A DNA stretch of 64,000 nt from Collinsella phocaeensis (GCF_900119895.1 NZ_FQLR01000004.1:744001-808000); one strand, 5' to 3'; positions 38,973-48,165 are shown, counted from the first letter of the stretch. Notes: a model not told the origin generated them from the letters alone. Made by a program: numbers and translations.

Positions 38973-40199
38973 TTAATAGGCGAGGTCATACAGGGCGGCG
39001 CCGAGCATATCGATGCCTGCCTTAAGGTCGGCCGCCTCGGTGTACTCGGCGGGATTGTGGCTGATGCCCTTCACGCTTGGGACGAAGAGCATGCCGGTCG
39101 GCACGTGAGGGGCGATGATCTGCGAATCGTGGCCGGCGCCGGAGTGCATCATGCGGTAGTTGGCGCCGGAGTCCTTGGCAACCTGCTCGATCGTGGCCAC
39201 GAGCTCGGGGTCCATGGGAACGGGATCCTCGTCCATCCAGCGGTCGATTTCGATCTCGACGCCGTGCTCTGCGGCGATGCGGGCCATGTCCGTCTCGATC
39301 TGCTCGCTGAATCGCGCGAGTGTGGCCTTATCGGTGTGTCGGCAATCCATGGTGAACATCGCATCGCCGGGAACGACGTTGACCGTGTTCGGAGTGACTT
39401 CGATGTGCCCGAAGGTGAGCACCAGCGGATCGCCTTCGGCATTCGCCTTGGCAATGGACTCGGTTACGATTTGGGAGAAGACCTGAACCACGTCGTGGCG
39501 GTAGCACATGCGGGTGGTGCCGGCATGGTTGGCCTCTCCGTGCAGCCGGATGTTGTAGCGGCGCTGCCCGGTGATCGCGGTGACCACGCCTACCTTCTTT
39601 CCCTCCATCTCGAGCGTGTTGCCCTGCTCGATATGGAGCTCCAGGAAGGCCTTCACGTTGTCAAGCGGGCTGCTCGATGCGGTGCGCATGTGGAAACCGC
39701 AGGAGGCCATGGCGTCCGTGAAGGAGACCCCGTCGCTGTCGACGATGTTTGAGAGGGCGGACTCGGGCACGGTTCCCACGAGGTTCTTGCTGCCCCAGAA
39801 CACGAAGGGGAAGCGACTGCCCTCTTCTTCAGCCATCGAGATGATGCGAAGGCTCTTCTTGGGCGCGCCGTATGTTTCGATGAGGTCCTTGATGGCGAGG
39901 TAGCCGCCGAAGATTCCGAGCGCACCATCGAGCTTGCCGCCTTGGACCACGGTGTCCACGTGGCTACCGCAGGCGATGACGTCATCGGTCCCATCGGTGC
40001 CTTGGTACGTGCCAACGAGATTGCCCACCTCGTCGAACTCGGCGACCATGCCCAGCTCTTCAAACTTCTGCTTGAGCGCGAGCTGGGCATCGAGCCAGTC
40101 GGGGGTGAACAGCAGGCGCGTCATGCCGCCTGCGGGGTCGGGGCCAAAGGATGCGAGCCAATCGCGAGCCGACTCCACGTCTTTCACGGAGGTACTCAT
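38973..40199 (-). CDS. allC: allantoate amidohydrolase
   Basis: A 408-residue M20-family metalloamidase. Metal-ligand motifs: GSHVDTV, DGALGIFGG, AEEEGSRF, ELHIEQG and a final SHNPAEY. AllC cleaves allantoate to (S)-ureidoglycine, ammonia and CO2. It is the first gene of the leftward arm, with AAAGGAG before the ATG, and starts 252 nt from the first gene of the rightward arm. N-carbamoyl-amino acid hydrolases share this fold, but the neighbours decide for allantoate. Confidence 0.92.
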   Translation of the reverse strand: MSTSVKDVESARDWLASFGPDPAGGMTRLLFTPDWLDAQLALKQKFEELGMVAEFDEVGNLVGTYQGTDGTDDVIACGSHVDTVVQGGKLDGALGIFGGYLAIKDLIETYGAPKKSLRIISMAEEEGSRFPFVFWGSKNLVGTVPESALSNIVDSDGVSFTDAMASCGFHMRTASSSPLDNVKAFLELHIEQGNTLEMEGKKVGVVTAITGQRRYNIRLHGEANHAGTTRMCYRHDVVQVFSQIVTESIAKANAEGDPLVLTFGHIEVTPNTVNVVPGDAMFTMDCRHTDKATLARFSEQIETDMARIAAEHGVEIEIDRWMDEDPVPMDPELVATIEQVAKDSGANYRMMHSGAGHDSQIIAPHVPTGMLFVPSVKGISHNPAEYTEAADLKAGIDMLGAALYDLAY

Positions 40200-40451
40200 A
40201 TCTACACTCCTTTTGCAGTGGTTGTGGACCGAGGGCCGCTTGGCGTGATGTCCGGTCCATTTCGATGGCTTTCACGATAGTGGGCGCCAAAATACGCAAC
40301 AATGTCCCCTTAGGCTAAAGAAATGTATGAAGGACTGGCAAGATGGGATAATGAAGGGATGTTTGCTACGTGCTTAACTGATGCCAGATGCTCGCTTCCG
40401 TTACGGCCATGACGTAATGGTGCGCCCCTCGAGACAAACAGAAAGTCGGCG
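40200..40451. promoter_or_regulatory. divergent control region of the allantoin island
   Basis: These 252 nt part allC (leftward) and the fdrA-allG fusion (rightward). The stretch 40275-40380 is markedly A+T-richer than the genes. It holds a small palindrome TTAGGCTAA (40310-40318) and a -10-like GATAAT near 40346 for the rightward arm. It is the natural place for PucR sites and both promoters, but no operator consensus can be confirmed by eye. Confidence 0.45.
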
Positions 40452-43400
40452 ATGCAGATGCTTTATACGGTTGTAAAGGAAAACTCGTATCAGGACTCCA
40501 TCAACCTGATGCTGCTTACCAACAAGATCAACGCTATGCCGGGCGTGGCCCAGAGCCAGATCATGATGGGCACCGATGCCAACAAGGACATCTATGATGC
40601 GGCGGGCCTGCTTACGCCCGAAGCTGCCGTCGCCAGCCCTAGCGACATGGTGATCGTCGTCGAGGCGGATGACGAGAAGATCGTGGACGAGGTGCTGTCC
40701 GAGACCGAGGCGTTCCTCGACGACCTGTCCGTCAAGAAGGCGGCTGACGGCGGAAGCGCGACCGCCACGTCCTGGGAGGAGGCCGTTGCGGCGCTTCCCG
40801 ATGCCAATCTGGCGCTTTTCTCCATTCCCGGCGAGTACGCCGCGCCCGAGCTCGAGCGAGCCCTCGACCTGGGCCTCAACGTGTTCTCCTTCACCGATAA
40901 CGTCGCGCTCGAGGATGAGGTCCGCCTCAAGCGGAAGGCACACGAGAAGGGCCTGCTCTTCATGGGCCCCGACTGCGGCACCGGCGTGATCAGCTCCGTG
41001 CCCGTGGCGTTCACCAACGTGATCAACCCCGGCAACATCGGCATCGTCGGCGCCTCGGGCACCGGCATCCAGGAAGTCACCTGTGCCATCGACCGCATGG
41101 GCGGTGGTTGCGTGCACGCCATCGGCACCGGTGGCCGCGACCTCAACGCCAAGGTGGGCGCCGTCACCGTCAAGGACGCCATCGTGGCGCTCGAGAACCA
41201 TGACGCCACCGATGTTATCTGCGTCATCTCCAAGCCGCCTGCGCCCGAGGTGCGCGACGAGGTCATCGACTTGCTCGAGAAGTGCGAGAAGCCGGTCGTC
41301 GCCATCTTCATCGGCGAGAAGCCCGAAGCGCACCTGGGCCATGTGCACCTGGCCCACACGCTCGAGGAGTGCGCGCAGATCGCCGTGGACCTGGCTGCCG
41401 GCCGTGAGGTCAAGGCTAATTACTGCGAGCCGGTCGACGTCAAGGTCGCCGAGCCCCTTTCTGAGGACAAGACCGTCGTCGGCCTGTATTCCGGCGGCAC
41501 GCTTGCCGGCGAGGCCGCGATGATGATCGCCGAGGCGCTTGAGCTCGGTCATATCATCAAGGAAGACGGCTACATGCTCCGTCACGGCGGCTACGACGTC
41601 ATCGACCTGGGCGACGACGTGTACACCCAGGGCCGCCCGCACCCCATGATCGACCCCGAGGTCCGCGTCAAGATGATGCGCGAGTACGCCGCCAAGCCCA
41701 CCACGGGCGTCATCGTCTTCGACTGCGTGCTGGGCTATGGTTGCCACCCCGATATGGCAGCCGAGCTCGCCCCGGTCATCACCGAGTGCATCGAGACCGC
41801 GCGCTCTGACGGCCGCGAGCTCCACTTCGTGGGCACGGTCGTGGGCACCAGCCACGATCCGCAGGATTACGACCGTTCCCTCAAGCTGCTGACCGATGCC
41901 GGTGCCGTCATGGAATCGAGCAATGCCCGCGCCGTGCGCGCCGCGCTCGCCTTCAAGGGCGTCGACTACACCGAGGAGGACCGTCCGACCGTCGACTACA
42001 CGGTCAAGGACGACTCACCGCTTCCCGAGCCCTCCGATGCCGTGATGGAGCTCCTCAACACCAAGCCGCGTGTGATCAACGTGGGCGTCGAGAGCTTCGT
42101 CGACCCGCTCATCACCTACGGCGCCGAGGCGGTCCAGTATGCCTGGAAGCCCATGGCGGGCGGCAACAAGCGCATGATCCATCTGCTTACCGAACTCGCC
42201 AAGCACGATGAGATCGATGAGCAGAACGGCCGCATCATCGAGCGCTTCCGCGCCTCCCAGCCGTTCCTGGTCGACGTCAAGCCCGCCGGGGAGCTTATCC
42301 CCGAGATCAACGGCAAGGTCATTCTCCATGCCGGTCCTCCGATCGAGTACAGTCATATGACCGACCCCATGCAGGGCTCCTGCGTCGGTGCCGTCCTTTT
42401 CGAGGAGTGGGCCGACAACGAGGCCGACGCCCGCAAGCTGCTCGAGAGCGGCGAGGTCACGTTCATCCCGTGCCATCACGTGCACGCCGTGGGTCCCATG
42501 GGCGGTATCACCTCGCAGAGCATGCCGCTCGTCGTGGTTGAGAACCGTGTCGACGGCACCGTGGGCTACTGCACCATGAACGAGGGCATCGGCAAGGTTC
42601 TTCGTTTCGGGGCCTACTCCGAGGAGGTCGTCAACCGACTGCGCTGGATGCGCGATGTGCTCGGCCCGGTGCTCTCCGAGGCGCTCAAGCTCAAGGACGG
42701 CGGCATCAACCTCAACGTCCTCGTGGCGAAGGCCATCACCATGGGCGACGAGTTCCACCAGCGCAACATCGCCGCCTCCCTGTGCTTCCTCAAGGAGGTC
42801 GCGCCGCTCATCACCCGCATGGAGTGGGATGCCAAGGAGAAGGAAGAGGTCATCCAGTTCCTGGCCGATACCGACCAGTTCTTCCTCAACATCATGATGG
42901 CCATGGGCAAGGCGATCGTGGACTACGTGCGCAAAGATCGAGAGGGCTGCGTGGTCACCACCATGTGCCGCAACGGCGAGAACTTCGGCGTGCGCGTCTC
43001 CGCGCTCGGCGACGAGTGGTTCTGCGCCCCCGTCAACACTCCCAACGGCCTGTACTTCACGGGTTTTGCCCCCGAGGACGCGAACCCCGATATCGGCGAC
43101 TCCGCGATCACCGAGACCGTGGGAGTGGGTGCCATGGCCATGATCGCCGCGCCCGGCGTCACCCGCTTCGTCGGTGCCGGCGGCTTCGAGGACGCGCTCG
43201 CCACTTCCAACGAGATGGAGAAGATATGCGTCACGCATAACCCCGCCTGGACCATTCCCACATGGGATTTCAAGGGTACCTGCCAGGGTATCGACATCCG
43301 CAAGGTCGTCGCCACCGGTATCACGCCCCTCATCAACACCGGCATCGCCCACAAGCAGGCTGGCGTTGGCCAGATCGGTGCCGGCACCGTGCGCGCGCCG

Positions 43401-43457
43401 CTCGGTTGCTTCGAGAAGGCGCTCGAGGCCTACTGCGCAAGCCTGGGAATCGAGTAG
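40452..43457 (+). CDS. fdrA: FdrA-AllG (YlbE) fusion, oxamate carbamoyltransferase large subunits
   Basis: A 1001-residue protein that joins two polypeptides which are separate in E. coli. Residues 1 to about 530 are FdrA: succinyl-CoA-synthetase-alpha-like Rossmann parts with GIVGASGTGIQEVTCAIDRM and later the VFDCVLGYGCHPD region. Residues from about 535 are the DUF1116 (YlbE/YahG) protein: VINVGVESFVDP, then PMGGITSQSMP and GVGQIGAGTVRAPLGCF. Together with AllH these form the enzyme that splits oxalurate with phosphate into oxamate and carbamoyl phosphate. AllH is encoded 4 nt downstream. The ribosome-binding site is weak (GAAAG). Confidence 0.88.
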   Translation: MQMLYTVVKENSYQDSINLMLLTNKINAMPGVAQSQIMMGTDANKDIYDAAGLLTPEAAVASPSDMVIVVEADDEKIVDEVLSETEAFLDDLSVKKAADGGSATATSWEEAVAALPDANLALFSIPGEYAAPELERALDLGLNVFSFTDNVALEDEVRLKRKAHEKGLLFMGPDCGTGVISSVPVAFTNVINPGNIGIVGASGTGIQEVTCAIDRMGGGCVHAIGTGGRDLNAKVGAVTVKDAIVALENHDATDVICVISKPPAPEVRDEVIDLLEKCEKPVVAIFIGEKPEAHLGHVHLAHTLEECAQIAVDLAAGREVKANYCEPVDVKVAEPLSEDKTVVGLYSGGTLAGEAAMMIAEALELGHIIKEDGYMLRHGGYDVIDLGDDVYTQGRPHPMIDPEVRVKMMREYAAKPTTGVIVFDCVLGYGCHPDMAAELAPVITECIETARSDGRELHFVGTVVGTSHDPQDYDRSLKLLTDAGAVMESSNARAVRAALAFKGVDYTEEDRPTVDYTVKDDSPLPEPSDAVMELLNTKPRVINVGVESFVDPLITYGAEAVQYAWKPMAGGNKRMIHLLTELAKHDEIDEQNGRIIERFRASQPFLVDVKPAGELIPEINGKVILHAGPPIEYSHMTDPMQGSCVGAVLFEEWADNEADARKLLESGEVTFIPCHHVHAVGPMGGITSQSMPLVVVENRVDGTVGYCTMNEGIGKVLRFGAYSEEVVNRLRWMRDVLGPVLSEALKLKDGGINLNVLVAKAITMGDEFHQRNIAASLCFLKEVAPLITRMEWDAKEKEEVIQFLADTDQFFLNIMMAMGKAIVDYVRKDREGCVVTTMCRNGENFGVRVSALGDEWFCAPVNTPNGLYFTGFAPEDANPDIGDSAITETVGVGAMAMIAAPGVTRFVGAGGFEDALATSNEMEKICVTHNPAWTIPTWDFKGTCQGIDIRKVVATGITPLINTGIAHKQAGVGQIGAGTVRAPLGCFEKALEAYCASLGIE

Positions 43458-43461
43458 CTCG

Positions 43462-44307
43462 ATGGTCATCGATGCGCGACGGGTTTCTCCTTTTGTCGGA
43501 CCGCTCTTGAGTGGGAGCCGCGCCGGTTGCGTGCAGGGGGTGTTCTCAACGAGCTTCAACGTCGAGTTCGACGGCAGGATTGTCCACGTCGGGCGCGATT
43601 CCGACCTGTTCTCCTGCACGGGGTTGTCGATCACGCAGGATGACATGGCGGCTCTTGCGCCCGGCCTCGTCGCCGGCAACATCGCGACGATTCGCGATGG
43701 CGTCTTACGCCTGTATGCCACTATGGGCGTCGTCGAGGTGGACGTTAATGGGGCGACGGTGGTTCCGTGTGCGGTTCCCCGCGTCCCCGACGAGAAAAGC
43801 GCAGGGTGGGCTGCATCTCGTCTTGCCGGGCTTCCCCTCCGCGAACGGACGGGACTTCCGAGTTCGCAGGAGACGCGCAGGGCTTTGAGCGCGCTCGCCG
43901 ATTCCGGTTCCCTTCCCCATGCGGTCGAGGAGGCGGTTGCGCACCTCACCGGGCGCGGGCCGGGCCTCACGCCTTCGGGTGATGACGTGCTGCTGGGATA
44001 CACCTGCTGTCGCGTCGCGTTCGGGATGGGTGATGGGTTGGCGGACCTCGTGGTGCGCAAAGCCACGGGGGCTACCACGCCGGTATCGGTTTCCTATGCC
44101 CAGGCGCTCGCGGAGGGTTTCATCAACCCCGTCTATCGAAAACTGCTTTGTGCGGCAACGGATTGTAACCAATTCGAGTTCATGGAGGCGGTCCGCATGA
44201 TCGAGCGCGTCGGTCATACCTCGGGCATCGATGCCCTGCTTGGGCTCTCGCTTGGATTCTCGTACGTATGCACGCGCGCGGCCAGCCCCATCCATGAGGT
44301 CGCGTAG
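43462..44307 (+). CDS. allH: DUF2877 protein AllH (YlbF), oxamate carbamoyltransferase subunit
   Basis: A 281-residue DUF2877 protein, close to YlbF of E. coli (about 271). The signature GRGPGLTPSGDDVLLGY is at about residues 168-184. It starts 4 nt after the FdrA-AllG stop with no clear ribosome-binding site, so translation is probably coupled, as expected of a subunit of the same complex. A 11-bp hairpin lies in the gap before allD. Confidence 0.88.
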   Translation: MVIDARRVSPFVGPLLSGSRAGCVQGVFSTSFNVEFDGRIVHVGRDSDLFSCTGLSITQDDMAALAPGLVAGNIATIRDGVLRLYATMGVVEVDVNGATVVPCAVPRVPDEKSAGWAASRLAGLPLRERTGLPSSQETRRALSALADSGSLPHAVEEAVAHLTGRGPGLTPSGDDVLLGYTCCRVAFGMGDGLADLVVRKATGATTPVSVSYAQALAEGFINPVYRKLLCAATDCNQFEFMEAVRMIERVGHTSGIDALLGLSLGFSYVCTRAASPIHEVA

Positions 44308-44310
44308 CCG

Positions 44311-44344
44311 CTTGCGCGCCGTCGCTTCTTCCTCGGCGCGCAAG
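44311..44344. terminator. intercistronic hairpin between allH and allD
   Basis: CTTGCGCGCCG pairs perfectly with CGGCGCGCAAG over a 12-nt loop. There is no T-run, so it is more likely a processing or stability element than a full stop. Confidence 0.35.
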
Positions 44345-44411
44345 GATGCACCGTGGTCCACGCGGGCGCACGCCCGCTGCTAGTAATCATTTAGACCCCA
44401 AGGAGGTCACC

Positions 44412-45464
44412 ATGCTCGTCAAGCGCGAAGAACTCAAGTCCCTCATGAAAAACAAGTTCATGGCGGCAGGTCTGCACGAGGACCACGCCGACAAGATGGC
44501 CGAGGTGCTCACCTGGTCTTCCGAGCGCGGCCTGCACAGCCATGGAGAGGTGCGCGTCGAGTACTACACCGAGCGCATCTCCAAGGGCGGCATGACGATC
44601 GATCCGGATTGGACGTGGACCCAGACCGGTCCCTGCACCGGTATCGTCGACGGCGACAACGGCTGCGGATATCCGTTTGCCATTCTGGGCCTTGAGAAGG
44701 CCATGGAGCTTGCAAAGGAGAACGGTATCGGCGTCGTGGGCGTCAAGCGCGTCTCGCACACCGGTGCCCTGGGATACTACACCGAGATGGCCGCCAAGAA
44801 CGACCTGTGCTGCCTTACTATGTGCCAGTCCGATCCGATGGTCATCCCGTACGGCGGCGCCGAGCCCTTCTACGGCACCAACCCCATCGCCTTCGGAGCC
44901 CCCACCGCCGATGAGCGCTTCGTCAACTTCGACATGGCGACAACCGTCCAGGCTTGGGGCAAGATCCTTGACGCGAAGAGCGCCGGGCGCTCCATTCCCG
45001 ACGACTGGGCGGTGGATGTGGACGGCAACCCCACGACCGATCCTCATCAGGTCAACGCCCTGCGCGCCATCGCCGGCCCCAAGGGTTACGGCCTCATGAT
45101 GGTCGTCGACATCCTCTCCGGTATCCTGCTGGGGGTGCCCGCCGGCAAGAACGTTTCCTCTATGTACCACGACCTTTCCGAGGGCCGCGAGCTCGGACAC
45201 CTGCACATCGTCATCGACCCTTCGCGCTTCTGCGGTCTCGACGAATTCAAGCAGCACATGTCCCGCACGCTTGACGAGCTGGGCGCTGTCAAGCCCGCCA
45301 CCGGCTACGACAAGGTGTACTACCCCGGCGAGCGCGCCCTTATCCGTAAGGCGAAGTGTGACGCGGCGGGCGGTATCGAGATCGTGGACGACATCTACGA
45401 CTACCTGGTCTCCGACAAGCTCTATATCCACAGCTGGGACCACAAGAACCGCTTTGCCGAGTAG
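44412..45464 (+). CDS. allD: ureidoglycolate dehydrogenase
   Basis: A 350-residue member of the LDH2/malate-lactate oxidoreductase family; AllD of E. coli has 349. Landmarks: HSHGEVRVEYY at the N-terminus, the catalytic His in KRVSHTGALGYY, GTNPIAFGAP and GPKGYGLMMVVD. It oxidises (S)-ureidoglycolate to oxalurate with NAD+. AGGAGG stands 5 nt before the ATG. It supplies the substrate for the carbamoyltransferase encoded just upstream. Confidence 0.93.
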   Translation: MLVKREELKSLMKNKFMAAGLHEDHADKMAEVLTWSSERGLHSHGEVRVEYYTERISKGGMTIDPDWTWTQTGPCTGIVDGDNGCGYPFAILGLEKAMELAKENGIGVVGVKRVSHTGALGYYTEMAAKNDLCCLTMCQSDPMVIPYGGAEPFYGTNPIAFGAPTADERFVNFDMATTVQAWGKILDAKSAGRSIPDDWAVDVDGNPTTDPHQVNALRAIAGPKGYGLMMVVDILSGILLGVPAGKNVSSMYHDLSEGRELGHLHIVIDPSRFCGLDEFKQHMSRTLDELGAVKPATGYDKVYYPGERALIRKAKCDAAGGIEIVDDIYDYLVSDKLYIHSWDHKNRFAE

Positions 45465-45488
45465 CGGCTTCGCACCGTGCCGCTCGCG

Positions 45489-45523
45489 CTTCAGGGCCGG
45501 TCGCCTTGATCGGCCCTGAAGCT
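45489..45523. terminator. intercistronic hairpin between allD and carbamate kinase gene
   Basis: GCTTCAGGGCCG pairs with CGGCCCTGAAGC, followed by TTTCACAGGCTTTT. It may stop part of the transcripts ahead of the carbamate kinase gene. Confidence 0.45.
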
Positions 45524-45557
45524 TTCACAGGCTTTTACAAGAAGAAGGAGGCTATTG

Positions 45558-46496
45558 ATGGCCGAGCGTATCGTTATCGCCCTGGGCGGCAACGCCATTC
45601 TCACCGATGACCCCACCGCGCAGGCGCAGATGAAGGCGCTGGATGTCACGTGCGACTACATCGTGCCGCTTATTGCCGCCGGCCACGAGGTCATCATCAC
45701 CCATGGCAACGGGCCCCAGGTCGGCAATCTCCTGTTGCAGCAGGAAGCTGCCGATTCGCCCGAGAACCCGGCGATGCCGCTCGATACGTGCGTTGCCATG
45801 ACGCAGGGTTCCATCGGGTACTGGACCATGCTCGCCATGCGTGGCGCGCTCAAGCGAGCCGGTATCAAGAAGCTCGTCCAGGTTCTTGCCATGACCGCCA
45901 CCGTGAGTCCGGACGATCCTGCGTTCAAGCATCCCACCAAGCCCATCGGGCCATTTTATACCGAGGACCAGGCCCGCGAGCTTATGGCCGCCAACCCCGA
46001 TGAGACCTATATCGAGGATTCCGGCCGCGGATGGCGTCGCGTGGTGCCCTCGCCGGAGCCCATGGAGCTTCCCGGCTGCGCCGGCATCGAGGCGCTCGCC
46101 GATGCGGGCATCGTGGTCATCTGCACCGGCGGCGGCGGAATTCCCGTGCTCGAGGACGACAAGGGCGTCTATGGCGTCGAAGGCGTTATCGACAAGGACC
46201 TCACGGCCGAGAAGATCGCCGAGACCGTTAACGCCGACCACCTGGTGATCTGCACCGGCGTGGACAACGTGTGCGTCGACTTCGGCAAGCCTTCGCAGCG
46301 CGCTCTCTCGACGATCTCCATCTCCGAGGCTGAGCGCTATATCGAGGAAGGTCAGTTCCCCGCCGGCTCCATGCTGCCCAAGGTGCGTGGATGCATGCGC
46401 TTCGTGCAGTCTGGCGAGGGGCGGCGCGCCACGATCACCTCGCTCGAGTGCCTGTCGAGGCTGAGCGAAGGGGCGGGTACGACCATCGTGCGCTAA
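45558..46496 (+). CDS. allK: carbamate kinase
   Basis: A 312-residue amino-acid-kinase-family enzyme with IVIALGGNAIL, ITHGNGPQVGNLLLQQ, CTGGGGIPV and the GVEGVIDKD segment. In the catabolic direction it makes ATP and carbamate from carbamoyl phosphate and ADP, the energy-yielding last step of oxalurate fermentation. AAGGAGG gives a 6-nt spacing to the ATG at 45558; a TTG directly before it is also in frame. The symbol follows the allantoin-linked kinase of E. coli (ybcF/allK); the family is also called ArcC. Confidence 0.93.
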   Translation: MAERIVIALGGNAILTDDPTAQAQMKALDVTCDYIVPLIAAGHEVIITHGNGPQVGNLLLQQEAADSPENPAMPLDTCVAMTQGSIGYWTMLAMRGALKRAGIKKLVQVLAMTATVSPDDPAFKHPTKPIGPFYTEDQARELMAANPDETYIEDSGRGWRRVVPSPEPMELPGCAGIEALADAGIVVICTGGGGIPVLEDDKGVYGVEGVIDKDLTAEKIAETVNADHLVICTGVDNVCVDFGKPSQRALSTISISEAERYIEEGQFPAGSMLPKVRGCMRFVQSGEGRRATITSLECLSRLSEGAGTTIVR

Positions 46497-46545
46497 CTCA
46501 GGTACATACGCGGCTCGGGGACGTGCGGGCGGCGTTTGTATATAG

Positions 46546-46583
46546 GGCGCCCGCGGCAGACGGACAGCCGCGGGCGCCTTTTT
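46546..46583 (+). terminator. intrinsic terminator of the carbamate kinase operon
   Basis: A perfect 12-bp stem (GGCGCCCGCGGC and complement), 9-nt loop and TTTTT make a textbook Rho-independent terminator. The insertion sequence begins 2 nt after its last T. Confidence 0.9.
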
Positions 46584-46584
46584 A

Positions 46585-46601
46585 ATATGAGTTGAACATT
46601 G
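46585..46601 (+). repeat. left 17-bp inverted repeat of the insertion sequence
   Basis: Perfect inverse of 48095-48111; it marks the edge next to the terminator of the carbamate kinase gene. Confidence 0.85.
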
Positions 46602-46894
46602 TCAAGTGGCAAAAAGGCCCTGCCCTCCGCGGAGCTACCGCGGAGGGCAGGGTCCATCTATCTTCACCCGGTGGCCGCGCCGCTTGAGGGCGTGTCTGCT
46701 CGACGCACGTTCGGCACTCTAATATCCGCGGGTCGGAACCGCATCTCGTTGCTACGGCTGGGGGCCTCCGCTCGGTCGCAGTCTCGTGGCGGGCGTGGCG
46801 GTCTCCCGCCGCCCAGAAAAAGGACTGGAACGGCCTCCCAACGGCCTCGAGCGCGGCGAGCCCCCGGGGTCGGACTCCTATGGGGCCGCGGGCG
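46602..46894 (-). ncRNA. noncoding end of the insertion sequence, candidate bridge RNA region
   Basis: These 293 nt lie between the transposase stop codon and the left inverted repeat and encode no protein. IS110-family elements are known to produce a structured bridge RNA from a noncoding end; in the IS1111 branch it lies downstream of the recombinase, as here. Several GC hairpins are visible, including the terminator at 46613-46652. The RNA itself and its guide loops are inferred, not seen. Confidence 0.4.
46613..46652 (-). terminator. intrinsic terminator of the transposase transcript
   Basis: A perfect 15-bp stem (CCCTGCCCTCCGCGG and complement, 46618-46652) with a 5-nt loop, followed on the leftward strand by CCTTTTTG. 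It would also define the 3' end of any RNA made from the noncoding end. Confidence 0.8.
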
Positions 46895-47998
46895 CTACCG
46901 GGCCATGAGCGCTATCGCCCAGACCCAGCAGGCCATCTCGCGGGCCGTCGCGCAGTTCGCCACGCACGGCCTCTTCCCCGCCTGGGACATGGCGTCCCGC
47001 CTGTCCTGCAGGCGGCGGTTGCACTTCGCGGCGTGCCTCGACACGGCCGGCGCGACCCCGTGGCCCGGCCTCGGCTTCTTGGGGTGCCTCGTCGACATCG
47101 GGACGTGCCAGGACGCCTCGACCAGCGCGCGCCGGACGTGGCCGTTACCGGCGCGGGTGATCCCGCCGCGCGACTCCGTCTCGCCGCTCGAGCGCTCCGA
47201 GGGGGCCAGGCCGCACCACGAGGCGAACGACGGCGCGGTCGGGAACCTCGAGAAGTCGCCGGCCTCGGCGGCGAGCAGGAAGGCACTCGCGACGTCGATG
47301 CCCTTCACCAGGCAGAGCGCGTCGACGACAGGCGCCCACTCGGGGCGCGCGGCGGCCTCCTCCACCTTGCGCTCGAGCTCCCTCTTGGCCTCGGCGCAGC
47401 GCTCCACGGCGTCCATGTAGTGCTCGTAGGCGGCCGCGTCGTCGGCCTCGCCGAACTCGATCGACCTCGCCCACCTCCAGTACGCCTCGGTCCAGTTCGA
47501 CCTGCGGCGCCCGGCCGGCGTCGTCTCGTCGAACACCAGGCCGTGCCTGAGCAGGAACTTGGACATGCGCTGCCTGGCGCGCTGCAGGTCGTCGCGGGCG
47601 TCCTCGAGCGCGCGGGAGAGGTCCCGGGCGGCCTCGGTGCGGTCATCGGGCACCCACACCTCGACGACGTTGCGGCAGGCGAGGAGCCTGGCCAGCCACT
47701 CGGCGTCGCGCCGGTCGTTCTTGCGGCCCCGGTCGGCCGCGGGCCGGTGCATCTTGGAGACGGCGCCCACGGCGCAGTCGACGCCGAGGGCGCGCAGGGC
47801 GCGGCACAGGTGGAAGCCGGTCGGGCCGCTCTCGTACACCGCCTTGGGCGACTCGAACCCCAGGACCCACTCGGCGACCGACGCCGGGTCGTAGCCGAAC
47901 CTGGCCCGGACCACCTCGCCGGTCATGGGGTCGAAGGCGCATGCGGAGATGCTCCTCGCGTGGACGTCGAGACCGATGGCTGTGACATAATTGGACAT
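46895..47998 (-). CDS. IS110-family transposase (DEDD recombinase)
   Basis: A 367-residue recombinase. The N-terminal RuvC-like domain has Asp11 (GLDVHARS), Glu56 (YESGPTGF) and Asp95/Asp98 (KNDRRDAEWLARLL). The C-terminal Transposase_20 domain contains LVKGIDVASAFLLAAEAGDF and the SWCGLAPSERSSG/ RGGITRAGNGHVRRALVEAS stretch with the catalytic-type Ser. Length and motifs are complete, so the element may be active. GAGAGGGG precedes the ATG at 47998. Confidence 0.93.
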   Translation of the reverse strand: MSNYVTAIGLDVHARSISACAFDPMTGEVVRARFGYDPASVAEWVLGFESPKAVYESGPTGFHLCRALRALGVDCAVGAVSKMHRPAADRGRKNDRRDAEWLARLLACRNVVEVWVPDDRTEAARDLSRALEDARDDLQRARQRMSKFLLRHGLVFDETTPAGRRRSNWTEAYWRWARSIEFGEADDAAAYEHYMDAVERCAEAKRELERKVEEAAARPEWAPVVDALCLVKGIDVASAFLLAAEAGDFSRFPTAPSFASWCGLAPSERSSGETESRGGITRAGNGHVRRALVEASWHVPMSTRHPKKPRPGHGVAPAVSRHAAKCNRRLQDRRDAMSQAGKRPCVANCATAREMACWVWAIALMAR

Positions 47999-48094
47999 GG
48001 CGGGCCCCTCTCCGTCGCATGTGGCGCGCGGCCACGGTTGGCGTTACGACCATTGTCGCCCGACCCACGATAGAGCTACAAGGGGAGGGGCTCC

Positions 48095-48111
48095 CAATGT
48101 TCAACTCATAT
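48095..48111 (-). repeat. right 17-bp inverted repeat of the insertion sequence
   Basis: Perfect inverse of 46585-46601; it lies about 95 nt upstream of the transposase start. Confidence 0.85.
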
Positions 48112-48165
48112 CGTCTCGCGTCGCATGCCGAGGACGCTCTCCCTGATCGTCCCTCTGCACACACG

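Larger units (their letters stand above)
46585..48111 (-). mobile_element. IS110/IS1111-type insertion sequence
   Basis: The 17-bp sequence ATATGAGTTGAACATTG at 46585-46601 returns as its exact inverse at 48095-48111. They enclose a transposase gene of the IS110 family and a ~290-nt noncoding stretch downstream of it. Short end-proximal inverted repeats and a long noncoding 3' side are features of the IS1111 branch. There is no visible target duplication, as usual for this family. The element separates the carbamate kinase terminator from pucG. Confidence 0.85.

Noticed and set aside
42015-44078. 687-residue leftward open frame opposite fdrA-allG
   Set aside because: Antisense of a strongly conserved coding sequence; no start signal.
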